In this document: positions 10,641 through 23,872 of the stretch, in pieces
How the letters are laid out: every line of letters starts with the position of its first letter
Position numbering within the stretch: the first letter of the stretch is position 1
Source of the DNA: Nepenthes gracilis
Lineage: Eukaryota > Streptophyta > Magnoliopsida > Caryophyllales > Nepenthaceae
Length of the DNA stretch: 64,000 nt
Assembly (NCBI GenBank): GCA_033239525.1
Contig: BSYO01000024.1
Location: 12,085,268-12,149,267 of the forward strand
Reading direction: 5' to 3'
Translations under genes and position numbers: made by a program
The notes under the pieces: model-generated
Told to the model about the DNA's origin: nothing
The model's input: the letters and a program-made list of their open reading frames with translations, nothing else
Databases searched by the model: none

Positions 10641-13017
10641 CTATTGTATTTTAAGGGGATACCATTTAGACATTATTAGGATAATGTCCGATAATATAAT
10701 ATCTATTTATTTGTACTATTAAATCGATATAAAAATAGATAGATAGATAAAATATCATATAATAACGATGGTTTTGTTTTTGGGCAACTATTTTATGGCT
10801 CGGCACCTATTGCCTCCGAGTCTGTGACAATCAGGAAAAATGTGAAGGGTTTATCTTTTATATATTCTTTAGATATTTTTAGATAATATGATATCTTATC
10901 AATTGATACTATTTGGTTAATCTAAATATAGATAAATAGATGAGATATTATGTTATTTAATGATATACTGAGGGTGTTTATTTGGTGATTTTAGAACATT
11001 TCCCATTGTCTATGTTTTATCTTCTTCTTCTTTGACCAATTGACTGAAGAATTTAGGTCTGTTTAATTGTAATTATACTTTTTAATCGAATATATTTTAT
11101 AATAGTTTAATTCGCAATTATCCAAAGTTCTAAAAATTTTACATTATGGATAATAACAAATTATATATTGAATGTGTTTTTTGATTATAGTCTATTATGT
11201 GAAATTATAGATATATTTATATATTTTAGAAATTTATTATATGTGCTTGGTGTTGAACTATTAATTATGGCTACGTTAAAAACATGGGCTAAATTTATTT
11301 GAGTTAAATTTATCGAACTAAAGAATTTACTCCAATTTAATTTTCTCATCACAAAATTGATTATTCTAATTTAAATTTGTTAATACTTAAAATTTTTGGG
11401 TCTCATGTATATATAAATTTGCAATAAGTCAAAAAAAGATCTTAATGATATATTATTTTTAATAATTATGATTTTATAAATTATTGTAATATAATTAGTT
11501 TAATTTTTTATTAAATTAATGATATATAATATTTTGTTAGTTAATATAAAATATTAAACTGTAGCTTAAATATTATCATAATCAATCGTATCTAAAATTA
11601 GAACTGTTCCAGCCAACGCTGGTTTATGCATTTTGACGGAATTTTATTTTTATTTTTTAATATTATAAATTAAGATTTTATATTTATAAAAAATAATTAA
11701 AACACAAAATATTGGAAAACATTTGTAATACCTAAAAAATTTAATTAAAAATAATTAATTATATAAAATATTTTTTAATCTTTCAAAGCTTAATATTTAT
11801 ATTAAAAAAATTTACATTTAAAAAAATTGAGTCAAGCCGATCATTTTTACTTATAAACAATAAATAAAAACTAATTATGCTTAAATTTTTAAATGTATTC
11901 TGTCATAATACCTATATATTTTATAAAAATTTTAAATTAAATTTAATAGTAATTTTAATAATTTTAATAAAATTAATTATATAAATATTATTTTATTTTT
12001 GATCGGGTCTCCAGTCAGCCATCCAGGCTTTTCGTAAACAGCCGCAATCACATGTCGCAACCGTCATCACACCAAACCGGTCACCTGCCACCTGCTCCAC
12101 CGGTCCATCCCACGGCTGCCATCAATCGTCGCCACCGTCTTCCGCATCTAAGCCTCCGTTGAAAATTTTTTTAAAAAAAGGAAAAGAAAACGTCCCATCA
12201 AGACAAACGTAGCCTTAGATTAATGCGAATTTAGCTTAAATCAAAGTCACAATCGACGGCGTGGATCTTGCATGGAAATCGCACCATCTGACGTGGCAAG
12301 TGATAAAACAGGTTGACTTAACATAACAGAAATATTTAAATATATATAAATAGACACCGGTAAATTTCATAAAAATTAAATAAATACATTAATATTATAT
12401 TATTTGATTTAAATTTATTTTTAAAAATATCTAAAATATGAATTTTCAATTTAAAATTTCAAGTGATGCACACAACCTAAGAGAAAGTCAGGGACGCATA
12501 TATTTTTTAGAGAGATTTTAATGATTAAATAAAAATTTTAAGATATAAAAAATTATATATAATATTTTTTAAATTTTTTAAATTTTTTTATAATATTAAT
12601 ATTTATTGAATAGCATGAATATTTTTTAAAATATTATTTATTTATTTTTTAAACTTAAAATAAAAAAGGGAGATGTGTTAGATATCGTTCCCCAATCCCC
12701 AAAAGTAAACCGATGGAGACTGCCGGCGGACATATAAGTGCATGACGTCATGGCTGATCTCAGCCGTCTTGGTCGGCCGGTCTTTGCATCACAAAAATTC
12801 AAATTATAATTTAAAATTTTAAAAATTAAACTATTGGAAATTCAAATTATAAGTTAAAAATTCAGAAATTAAATAATTAGGTTAGGCCGTTAGGCTGGGT
12901 GGGTCACACATTTTTAGGGCCGGGAATCCTTTCTTTAAACCAAGGCGACGATTCCTCTGCCCAAAGAGTCATCCTCCATGCACACGACCACATTAAAAAA
13001 GAAAATTGCTACTCATA

Positions 13018-13071
<54 letters not shown>

Positions 13072-13714
13072 TATATTTTTATAAAAGGATACCTAAAATG
13101 TAAATATTTAATAAAATTAATATTTAGATAAAAAATTAACTAAAATCATTTAAATGGATGATGATCATATAAGAAAGATATTTATTACACAAAAATGATT
13201 CATATAAATGATTTTTCTAAACTTATTATTTATCTAAAATTAAAAATTAAATATTAGTAAAAAAATATAATCTAGGCCGAGTCAGATCGGTCATTTTAAC
13301 CCGTGATAGTATGGTTAAAAAATTAACCGGGTCTAATTATTAGCCATTCCCACCCATTATGCTAATGTACTGTGACCATATATTATAAAATTTCAAATCT
13401 ACCAAAGTCTAACATATATATAAGTTGGTTAGTACCACTTTTAAAAATGTGAGTATATCATCGTGCATTTGGGAAAACAGTCAGGAATTCTGGATTAAAA
13501 AAAATAATAAACCTTAAAAAAAAAATGTGTCAGTTATTCAAGCAAGATGCTAGTCTGAGCATATGCTATTGTACACAATCGTACTCTAGTGAGATCTAAT
13601 AATGGTGAAGAACTACTAAAGAATTTTCACTTTGTGGGGAAGATTGCAGTTAAAAGGATGTTACCAATTTCAGTCTTTTCTCTCATCTTCTTTCTCTTAC
13701 ATTCTGATTAGAGC
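10641..13714. other. AT-rich intergenic region between convergent genes
   Basis: This lies between the 3' ends of the oxidase-like gene and the invertase. It has two short direct-repeat-like blocks of TAGATAGATA/ATATCAT character (about 10690-10770 and 10870-10975), a GC-richer islet at about 12000-12170 with no clear frame, and a long (TA)n tract at 13020-13068. No gene was recognised on either strand. Confidence 0.5.
13020..13068. repeat. (TA)n microsatellite
   Basis: About 24 uninterrupted TA dinucleotides, expected to be length-variable and able to form cruciforms. Confidence 0.95.
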
Positions 13715-16700
13715 TCAGCATGTCCAAGAAGATGATCTCTTGATCAATGGCTTCATCAGCTTGTCTTCCTCAAGGGAGATCATGCCGAGGTGCGAGGGAT
13801 CCTCAAGCATCATCTTCGCCACCAGATATCCGGCAATTGACCACGTCTGCAGCTTCCTTGCTTGTTTACCGATGTATCGACCGAGTTTACCATCGTAGTA
13901 TTCCGGCCAATTGTCTTTGGCAAGACGGCTCTCGGCAAGATCGATGGCTCGCCTTGCTATCTGAGGCCGACCGGTCTTGATGCAGGCAGCCGTTAGCAAC
14001 CATAGAAGAACTGCAATTGACAGAATGGGAAAAGGAAGTGTGTGAATGACGAACCGCACAGTTTCACATTAAGAGAAGACGATCGAGGGAATACGACAAT
14101 AGCAAGGCCTTAAGTCATACTAAGTAGAGTCAAGTATATAAATTCACTTCTACTACTCCACTTAATCTACATGAATATCCTTTAAAAATAAAAATAATTC
14201 AAACTATCTTGTAGCACAAAATATCAAGTTTTTATGAGCCAACCTCTTCTTTTTTTTTTTCTCCAACCATAACTCGTTCACTTTCCTCACAAGTACTTCA
14301 TCAAACCTATGTTTTAAGTATATAAATCACCTCAGATATATTCACTCATCTTATCTTCTCTATTAGTTTAATTTCTAATATTTATAGATATCATCCTTGT
14401 TTATCTTATATTTTAATATTACTCAACTTATTTATCTAAGTATCTGCATTTTTACAATGCTTATATATATATAGATGTTCTATTTGATTATTCAACAATC
14501 TGACAAATCAAAAGGGCAATTTCTCTTAAAATGTCTGGCTTGGGGAAAACATATTCTCTTGAGATCCTCCATCGTAGCAACTCCATTGTCGTTCTCATGC
14601 CCAAAATTGAAATTGCCAGATGGAAAAAAAGACAAAAGGGGAAAAACCTGGCCATGATCCTCCATTGTGGTAACTCCATCTAGTATTCTTGGGATCACAT
14701 CCTGTGACAATTCGCCATTCATGGCTTTCTATAGCAGGATAACATATTTTCAGGGGCATTTCTCCGACCAGCTCCTCCCAACGTGCTTCAATAAGATCCA
14801 TTATAGCCATAGATTGCTCAGGAGTTGCAAGAGAAGAAAGGATGGCAACACAGTTTCCCAAAGCAAACCATCGAAAATCCATCCTCGCAGGACTGACATT
14901 ACCTATGAAGTAACCGCCACGAGTTGGCATAAAATCAAAAACCCAGTCGGGAATTGAATCTGGAATGACATTGAACTTATTTACTGCTGTATGCGAGTAT
15001 TCCTCTGTTTTGTATCGATATATGTCATTTAGTTGGCGGAAATCAAGCCAGAAGTAACTTCTCATGTGATAACTCAATGCATGTAGACGCTTCACTATTC
15101 TTTCGATGAATTCCTTCCCTTCAGCATCATGTTTCAGCAATGCTAAAGCACATCTCAGCACCATAAAGAACAATGCTTGAATTTCAATCGGATACCCATA
15201 AATGCCCTGTATGAGATGACCATAAATTTAACACTTACGATAATGTATTCACATGTTGATGATCATTACAAAGCTCCGACAGCTATGATAAGGACATGAT
15301 TATTACATAAATAATACATGAATCATTATCTTACATTTCGAGTTGAGTAGAAGAAAAGCACATAGCTCAAGCACAATATCCATTGTCTTAATTGTACTGC
15401 AAAACATGCGTGTGCACATATTATATGTGAAGCATAAGTCTTTAGGAATTGACAGCGGCATTCTTTCTTCAATCATTTGATCTGAAGAAGAGGTTTGGTT
15501 CGTTTCATCATTGTTGGATTGTTTCTTGGCATATAAAATGGCAATTTAAGATTACAAGAAAGAAAATAAATTGTGAAAAGGCACATAAAATGAGAATGAA
15601 GGGACAAACTATTGACCACATACCTCATCTGAGCCCATAATTGGACACTTATCTTAAGCAATTTTTTTCCCACGCTCACAAGCACAAAGGCTGTAACGAT
15701 GTATTAATAGCTGGATTCTAAGTTAAATGCTTGCACAACTTAAACAGGGGAATAAGCATCATTCACAATCAAAAAGAAGTTGTACACAAGCTCATATTAG
15801 ATTGCTCATGGAAATTGATCAACCATTTACAAATTATGGAAGACTAAGAGATCAAAAACACAAGTTGGAGTTTACTACTATTATAAAAATGCTGGCACAG
15901 TACAACAAATGTCATGAATTAGACACGCTAAGAAGAGTTAGATGTACACAGCCATGCCTTGCAATACAGATTATTTACACAACTCAAACCCGTAAATTCT
16001 AAATCACAATAGAACAGTGCCAAGGCTCACCCTCATTGTATTTCAGAAGAATATAGAATGTAAACTTCATCAGAATGGGAGTTTCTCTTTTGTGAAACTT
16101 TTTACATCATATGATTTTCATTCAAAACAAAACAGCATTTTCAGATTTGTTAAGTTGTAGAAGGTTAAAAGAAAAACATAATGATTACGCATATTGACTA
16201 GTTCATTGATTAGAAAAATCCTGACAGGGGTAGGCAACTAGCATTTTAACAAGGAATGATCAACAAACCACAAAAAAGTTTGCTGAAACAGCTTACCATT
16301 CTTCGATCAATCATAGAGCATCCATCTGCACACAGCAAAGTGGGAAATGTATCAAATCCATCGGATAAACATAAAGTCAAAATAAGCCTCATTCCCTTCT
16401 GACACTCGGGTGATTCTGCAAGGGACATATCACCGGTAGACTTTGTATATGCACGAAGCAGAATAATCCACCAGAACCCTGAGTCAACCGGAGCAACTCT
16501 CCCAATGGCACTTTCTCCAAAATCTGCAATTATAGTATCAATTTTCCTAACAGGATCATGGAGAACCTTGAAGCTAGCCGGCATTGCCCCCTCCCCAAGC
16601 TTGAAACGGTCAATTCTTTTTTCCCAACCCTGAAGTTGCAGAGTCTTCAACAAGAAGTTCTTCACAATATCAGGCTCTCCATTCATTAGAAAAGCCAGTG

Positions 16701-17217
16701 CACTGGGTACAAAATCTCTTACAAAAACCTGTGCAACAGACCAATTTCATGCAACTTTTAAGATCATCTTCCAAATAATCATTGTCTCATCACAAAGTTG
16801 TAATGTGATAATATCAGTAGTAGGTTTTACCTGATCATAGTTTAGAACTTCCTCCGAAGCATGGTCATATGCCGCAATTGTGCCAACCGGCTGACTTCTG
16901 AAATACACCAAAGATCGTCGCAGAGCATCCCAAGCTTCAGCAACCATAGGGTGGGGCTCAAACGAGTTCCTCGCAGACGATGCTGGCGTATCCAACCCTG
17001 ACCTAGCCCCAGGAGAGTAAACGCTCTCATAGTTGTCTCCACCTCCTCTGTTCAATCCAATAGACAGCTCACTTAAAGACCTCTCATCAAATGATCTCTG
17101 TCTCTCGATATTCAACCTCGGTTTATCCATAAGCCGAGAGAGCTCAAAATCATCCATTTCAGGGATAGAGCAATGGGAGCTAACATTTCTAAGCCCACCT
17201 TCTCTTACTCCATCCAT
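13715..17217 (-). CDS. Alkaline/neutral invertase, cytosolic type (GH100), four exons
   Basis: Exons (minus) are 17217-16831, 16728-16297, 15206-14648 and 14010-13715. They give 387+432+559+296 bases, 557 codons plus stop, all junctions GT-AG and in phase. The product hydrolyses sucrose to glucose and fructose near neutral pH. The N-terminus ([43 protein letters not shown]) lacks a transit peptide, matching the cytosolic CINV clade. Core motifs include [92 protein letters not shown] and the C-terminal [10 protein letters not shown]. The conserved Asp in DSGFWW and Glu in WPEYYDG lie in segments I would expect to form the GH100 active site. Length is typical (about 550-570). No frameshift or stop is present, so it looks functional. 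Introns are 102, 1090 and 637 bases. Confidence 0.95.
14050..14465 (-). mobile_element. RTE-type LINE 3'-end fragment in invertase intron 3
   Basis: On the minus strand, broken frames read [22 protein letters not shown], a KKKKR run, and an end of the form [13 protein letters not shown] with TTAAGGCCTTGCTATTGTCG near 14100. This is the C-terminus and TTAAGGC-(TTG)n-like tail of plant RTE LINEs, the same family as the fragment at 9090-9475 but on the other strand. It is fully intronic and should be removed by splicing. Confidence 0.55.
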
Positions 17218-17256
17218 ATCTTCCAGCTCCTCAAATTTAATTCACTCGATCAACCA

Positions 17257-18096
17257 CTACAATATATGGATAATATAAATCCATAGGAAGTGATCAATAT
17301 ACAGACCAAGATGATCAAACAGCAGCAAACAAATCATATAAAACAAGATAAATACAAAGGTAAAGATATTAAGGCACAATTTTATGCAAAATGGACAAAT
17401 TTACCCAAAATTAACTTCTTTTCTCCTTTCAACTAGCAAATTCATTTTAGAAACAAATCTTAACCTATCCATGAGAATAAAAATAAAACTAGCAAGTCAA
17501 ATTTAGAAACGAATTATTACCCTGTCCATATCTATAAGAATGAAACCATAACTAGCAGGTTAATTTTAAAAATGAATTACTCCCTTACAACAAGAATAAA
17601 ACTAGTAAACTTTACGGCTTTTACCATTTGGACAAACCTGCAAGATAATAAATTACACAAACTCGGTCCCAAATTTAAGACAATATCTCAAACTGATCCT
17701 CCCATTATAAGCAAATCATTAACCGGATACAGAAGTTAAAAACATATAATTTTCCCTTCACATTCTACTAACAACAGTGCTATTTCAGAAAAATAAGCCC
17801 CATGAACAAATTTTCAATAACCTACAAGTCAGATTCGATTAGATATATCAAGCTAAGGAGAAGGGAATAAACTCTAAATTGCAAAAGGGGAAAAAAAGCA
17901 TAGATCCATCAATAGGAATCTCACGAAATGTATGTCAAATCTAACAATACAAGTTAAAATTTATCAAATAAAACTTGCGAAAGATATAACAGCTATAAAG
18001 TATCATACGATAGAAACGTCAGATCTGAAGAATAACGAGGGATCACCAAAGGAACAGAGAGGACAGAGTTGTCAATAAGGGGAGGGCGAGGAGAAC
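17257..18096 (-). other. Probable 5'-leader intron of the invertase gene
   Basis: On the minus strand a possible donor (CGAAG then GTTCTC, intron from 18096) and a good T-rich acceptor (ATATTGTAG, ending 17257) would remove an 840-base AT-rich block just before the ATG at 17217. Leader introns are common in plant genes of this type. The donor is weak, so exact ends are uncertain. Confidence 0.4.
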
Positions 18097-18250
18097 CTTC
18101 GAGAACCGAGATGGAACTGAAGCGAATTATCCAGCAGGATCAACGGTGGAAGATGCCGGCGATTTGGCCGCAGAATCGTCGTCGTCGAAGAGACGACCGC
18201 GATGGAAAGGAGAGGAGCGGAAAAAGATAACCCCATCGCCAGAGCTGGCA

Positions 18251-18283
18251 TTTATAGCACGAGAGAGAGAGAGAGAGAGAGAG
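18251..18283 (-). promoter_or_regulatory. Invertase core promoter: TATA box plus (TC)n tract
   Basis: TATAAA lies on the minus strand at 18256-18251. Immediately upstream (18261-18283) is an 11-unit (GA)n run, read as (CT)n on the coding strand. The G+C-rich leader that follows (18060-18240) fits a 5' UTR exon. Expected transcription start is about 18220. Position and orientation fit only the invertase gene. Confidence 0.55.
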
Positions 18284-18434
18284 CGCGGGGAAGAGGTAGA
18301 TGAAGAGAGAGAAAATTGACCCGTTTAGTTTGGACAACGAAACGGGTAGGTGTTAGATTGTAATAAGAGGGAGACATGAAATTGCCCGTGAGAAAAGCTA
18401 TGCACGAGGAGACTATTAAGCGGTGGACCAACAC

Positions 18435-18900
18435 GTGGTTTTATTGGCAATTTATGCAATTTATAATATTAAATTAAAAATTATTTTTTAAAATTTTATA
18501 TTTATAAATAAAATATAATTAATATATTATAATAATTTAAAAATTACTTAGCATGATATAAAAAAAACATGGCCAAAATAAATAACAAAGAATCCTAAAG
18601 TAATATTATACGTAAAAAATTAATTACCGATAAAAAATTTGTTATGTGCCAAATTTAAACTTTACTTACTTTATTTAGATAAAGTGAATTGTATATAAGA
18701 TAATATTATATTGAGATAAATAAATAAAATATAATATTTAAAAAATAAATATTACTTGATATAATTTTATTAAACTTTTTAATATCACTCAGAGCATCTC
18801 AATGATATGAGTCTCTATTCAATAATAAATAAAACAAAATTTTTAATATTTTTAATACGCTATGAATCCAAATTTTAAACGAATTTAGGTCAAATCATTC
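18435..18900. other. AT-rich spacer upstream of the invertase promoter
   Basis: This is A/T homopolymer-rich sequence with no open frame or repeat that I recognise. Confidence 0.5.
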
Positions 18901-19760
18901 GTTTGAGTCTGGATTCTGCATATCACAACTGCAGATAAGAGGTGAAGTATCTGCGAGGTATTAGAGTGTTTATAGGAGTGGGATTACTCTCGTAAGTAGA
19001 AAGATTTCAGTTGATTGTGAGGAGTAAAATTTCTGAATATTGAATTCATTGGGAACGTAGTAATAATGAGAGAGAAAGTGCAGATGTGCACGAGAACTGA
19101 AAGCGTGAGAGCATTGTAAGATAAGGCTTTTATAGGCAAATGAGAACGTCCCCTATAAGTGAAAACTCTATAGCCTTTTATAGCCATCATACTGAACTGC
19201 CTTCATTGTATAGAATGGCTTAATACCCACGCTTTGTTGGAATCATTGCCTTTTCTGACATGCAGTCTTTATGACTGTAACAGTCATTGAATTGATTACT
19301 TTCCTTTTTACGTTCTGTAACCGTTAGGGTTTCCAACAGATAGAAAAATGATTATAACGCCTTCCTTCAATGATATGCATTGATTCTAGAAGCAACTGTT
19401 ATAATGGTGGTTACCTTTTGTGGAAAGCGCGTAATCACAATAGAGGATCGTTGCGGCTTGAGGATGGACACGTGGACTAATCGGAGCTTGGGTCGCATAA
19501 AGTCTGGTCTTCGGCTAGTCAACTTGGTCGTGCTTCCGGTCAACGGAAGCATTGACCGTTTTGGAACCAAATGATTCGTCCTACTCTTGTGCTTTTATTG
19601 GCTGATCAACCTTTCATCCAATCAACAGTCGGCATTGACCATCTAGGCGTAAATGAGCCACTGTGGATCCGAATCGTTTTTTCTTCGTGGGCCAACTTAT
19701 TATCGGCGTACCCATCAATTTTAAATGATAATAAAGTCTTAAAATATCAATAATTTAAGT
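18900..19760 (-). mobile_element. LTR-like remnant (tentative)
   Basis: A block of normal base composition in AT-rich surroundings. On the minus strand it has GCCTATAAAAGCC at about 19135 followed by a pyrimidine-rich, leader-like stretch, the look of a retrotransposon LTR promoter. No partner LTR or coding domain was found, and short open frames across it show no homology. It could also be a gene-promoter fragment. Confidence 0.3.
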
Positions 19761-20282
19761 GATTTTATAATAAAAAAAGTTTTAAATATAATAAAAATAT
19801 ATATAGTTAAGACAACTATTTTCAATAATTAGTTACAATTGAAAGCAATACTGAATATATATGCGGTTAGGATTAGTTTAGTTCTATTTAAATTTAAAAA
19901 TTTACAATCAAATCAAAAATACAATTCAAATAAAAAATTAAATTGTAATTTTGTAAATGTGATTTGATTAGTATGAATCGGTTGGTTGAAAATTTTTTTG
20001 CTTACTCTTATCTCTGATAATGACTATCTATTGTAAGAAAAATTTAATGAGACTAAAATATTAATACGGATTATTAAAATTATTATATTATTTTATAATA
20101 CTTATAATACAAAATGAACATTATAGATATATTTAAATTTATATTTAAAATTTTTTTAATGAGAAAATATAAAATTAATTTATATTTTTTTATCCTTATT
20201 GGTCTTTTATTATACTATAATATAATTTTTTTCTTGTGAGAACAAATAATCCAAGAGTTTTTAGAGGGTTATTCAAATTTTA

Positions 20283-20625
20283 AAAGTTCGTAGTCTAACA
20301 ACGGGGTCTTAAATCAATCTAACTTGAAGTAAATTTTTTTACTATATAGTTCGATTTGACTAAGAAAGTAAAAACAACTTTAAACACATAGAAATAAGCT
20401 ATTTTAGTAATAGAATATAAATTATTATTATTATTGTTGGTTATTGTGTAATAAAATGACTTAGTATTTGTATCTAAACAATTTTAAACATTGTTTTCAA
20501 ATCAAAACTGACAAACTAACTTAAATAAATGGATCGACCATAGTACCAACGTAAAAATATAATCATTTAGAGTCTTATCAATAGCACTTGATCCATCCGC
20601 CCAAAGACGTTTGAAGGCCCAAGAC
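20283..20625 (+). repeat. Dispersed direct repeat, copy 1
   Basis: The ~340-bp block from GTTCGTAGTCTAACAACGGG to about 20622 recurs at 23461-23872 in the same orientation. A ~120-bp stretch (ACACATAGAAATAAGCTATT ... TTGTTTTCAAATCAAAACT) is nearly identical, including a TTATTATTATTATTG run. No coding content. Confidence 0.75.
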
Positions 20626-20629
20626 GATC

Positions 20630-21660
20630 AACGCCATCGTTGATCGTCCATGACTCTAATCTAGTGTTACGGATAACACAAAGAACACAAATGGCCAACG
20701 ATCCGCACTTGTTAACCTAATCACTGGAAGAAAATTTCATGCCAAAAATAAAAAGGCTTTTTCTGTTGGCCCCTCTGTGTGTCCGACGAGCCGTCGCAAA
20801 GCCCACTCAAGCCTACGATCCATCAAACGACCACTAAGAACGGCTCTCTTGGCAATATCTGAATCTGACGATCTTTGCATCGGTGGCTTTCCAAATGGAT
20901 ATTGACAAAATTGGGTCGCCTTTTCTTCGAAGGCACAAGGTGTTCTCGATTTTTCAATCTTCTCGCCAAACCCGAGGATACTCCGAGATCAACTTCTTAG
21001 AAAAATTTAGAAAATCACGAGAACAAAAGAAAGGTGAGAGATTTAGGCCGTGCGCCATTTCTAATGAAACTACCTTGCTGTTATTTTTGTCTATAAAAGG
21101 CGCTTTCCCCGCTTTTTGCAACCTTCGCTTCTCTTCTGTCTTCCTCTATCAATTCCAAAAGCCCTTCACAGTTCTCAAGTCCCAAAATGAGTTAGATCAT
21201 ACAGGAATCATTCCTTCCAAAGGAGGAAGATCGTCCCTTTAATCATAAATAAGCCCTTGAATTATCATTCAGGCATGTTCTCGATTACCCACGCTTCGCG
21301 GACAAACTCTCAATCAAGGTAACATTTTCATCAAAAATGTGGTGGATACTCTAACAATCCAAAAAACCTAAGGCATATAAGTGCACATCTCACAGCCGCT
21401 TACTGCCTCCCCACATTTCGAATTTAAGGAGGCGCACTCGTCTCTCTTTCATCTAAAAAAAACACACACACACACACTCTTTTTATCAATTTTCGGGACG
21501 ATAATAACATTTATATCTTCCGGCCGCTGTTTATCGACGATTCGAATCGGAAAGATTTTCGATGGGACAATTTTCCGCCGATACGCTAACCTCCTGTTCT
21601 ATTTAGTGGTGTGCAGGTTCCTGGATCCAACTTAAGATGAAGGTGGACGCACTTAGCCAA
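20630..21660 (+). other. GC-richer block with promoter-like TATA box, identity unknown
   Basis: This is a block of ordinary base composition in AT-rich DNA. TATAAAAGG occurs at about 21092 (plus), followed by a pyrimidine-rich leader-like stretch. A 119-codon open frame (20883-21242) spans the TATA box itself, so it is unlikely to be a coding region. An (AC)n run lies at about 21460-21476. It could be part of an LTR or a dead gene promoter; no domain was recognised. Confidence 0.35.
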
Positions 21661-23460
21661 ACCAAGATAAGGCGCCCTTTTTCATCCCTAACTCTGCTCG
21701 AAATTCAGATCCAGGACGCATCAAAGATAAAATTTGGAAGCTTTTTAAACCTTTTTTGAATAACAATTTTGATAAAAAAAAAACTACCAATTCTTATTAT
21801 TGACTGATAATGAGTAATTTTATTATTTATAAAATAAAAAATTAATTTTTTTTATAAGTCAAATTAATTAAAAAAATAAATTTTTTAATAAAAGATAATA
21901 AAATTATACAAAATTATTACTTTTAATGATTTTAATAAATTATTAAATATATATAATATTATATAAAATAATTTTTATATCTATCTCAATTTAAAAGACT
22001 ATATCATATATCCAAAAACTATAAAAATAAATATTTTTAAATAACAAAATATTTAAATATATAAAACGTGCTCCTATAACATTACCGCTGGATGCGCTTG
22101 ATTTATTAACCACCGGTTGATTCCAGATACCGAGAATTAATTTCACATGCTGCACGTGCCCCAAAAAAATATATTTTATTGGTTGGTAAACCTACTCGTT
22201 AGTTCAGAAATCCGTACAATCTGATATTTTCCCCGGTTGTTTGGTGAGTCCAAAATCGAGTATAATAATAAATTTTTATCAATTATAAAATTAGATTTAA
22301 TTTTATTCTATTTAGCATAAATTATAATTTTTAAAAAAATTATTTTTACTTTAAATAAATGCTAAATTTGAAAAAATTATGTCCATAAATTATATTACGT
22401 GTAGTTAATATTTTTATTTTAAAATTTTTTCATTAAAATATATATTTTCATAATATATCATGTAACATAATTAATTTATGAGCGTATATATATTATTAAC
22501 ATATATTCCATGCAATGTATTTTTCTAAGGATATTAGTAAGAATTTCAGCATTAACACCCATAGATGGGAACCTCTTGGACACCAAAACCTCTAAAATTA
22601 AAGAAAAACATTATAAAATTGATATTAGATCAATTATACTTTATAAATTAAAATATTAGACAATTAAATAATAACATATATATAAAAATTAAGTATTATA
22701 GATATAAGAATATCAAAATTAATAAGTAAAGTTATACTAAAAAATAAAATAAAAAATATAAATGTATCTATAGTTTGTAAAATAAGCTAATAAATAATAA
22801 ACTACTTACCAAAATAAATAAATAAGCTAATAAAATTTAAGGTTATTGGGAACTCAAAACATGGGCAAAAAGTATCGATAAGAAAATGTTAGTTAATTAT
22901 AATTATAGAAAAAATAAATATTTAGATATAAAAAAACTTAGAATGATGTAATTAAAAAAAATTAAAATTACTTATATCTCAAATATACTGAATAAAAATA
23001 GATTCATCTAGATACTCATACTTAATGGGCATTGGGAATGATAAGGTGATGCATAATTTTTAATCCCTAATCACAAGTAGAAAATAAAATAAATTAAATA
23101 TAATATGATTAAAAAATAGGATAAATACAAAGCAAAAAATTTAATGTAAAAACCTATTACAATTAAAGAAAAAAATTAATGGATATAGAGTCAAAAATCT
23201 CTCACTATAATGATAATGAATATACTATATAGTCTTTTCTAATTAAAATAATAAAATATAACAATTTATACATATGAAATGAAATAGCTTATCTCTCAAT
23301 ATTTACCAGAGTTATTTTCATCTATCTCCCAATGCATGATATTTTACAGTCGTGTACTCCGAATAGGATATCGTGACAACTTGTTATATTGATAACTCGA
23401 TAATCCAATAACCCAGGTTGTTGAGTCTGATATCTAAGTCTAATAGACATATAGATTAGG
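21661..23460. other. AT-rich spacer between the two direct repeats
   Basis: Very A/T-rich sequence with no open frame of note. With 20630-21660 it fills the 2.8-kb interval between the two direct-repeat copies. If those copies were LTRs, this interior has no retrotransposon coding trace. Confidence 0.45.
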
Positions 23461-23872
23461 TTCGGAGTCTAACAATGGCGATCTTAGGATCAATCTAACC
23501 TGAGGTAAATTTTTTATCATATAGCTCGACCACATTCTTCAATCTAATATAAGTATATTTTTTTACTATATAGCTTGACTAACAAAGTAAACAAAAAAAA
23601 ATAGACGCAAAACACATAGAAATAAGCTATTTTAGTAATAGAATATAAATTATTATTATTATTGTTATTATTGTGTAATAAAATGGCTTAGTATTTGTAT
23701 CTAAACAATTTTAAACATTGTTTTCAAATCAAAACTAAGGGGAAACTAACTTTTATAATAAATGGATCAATCATAGTGTACCAAATGAACTTGATACCAT
23801 ATCAATATAATCTTTATTTAGAGTCTCATCAATGGCACTTGATCTATCCGTACTCCAAGATGTGTAGGGCCC
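23461..23872 (+). repeat. Dispersed direct repeat, copy 2
   Basis: Copy 2 of the block at 20283-20625. It is ~70 bp longer because of an internal near-duplicate of the ACTATATAGCTTGACTAA segment (one version around 23517, one around 23568). Confidence 0.75.

Noticed and set aside
13747..13980. Plus-strand frames over the invertase last exon
   Set aside because: Shadow frames of a clearly coding minus-strand exon.
20883..21242. A 119-codon plus-strand open frame as a gene
   Set aside because: It runs through a TATA box and leader-like sequence, has no recognisable domain and no RNA evidence.
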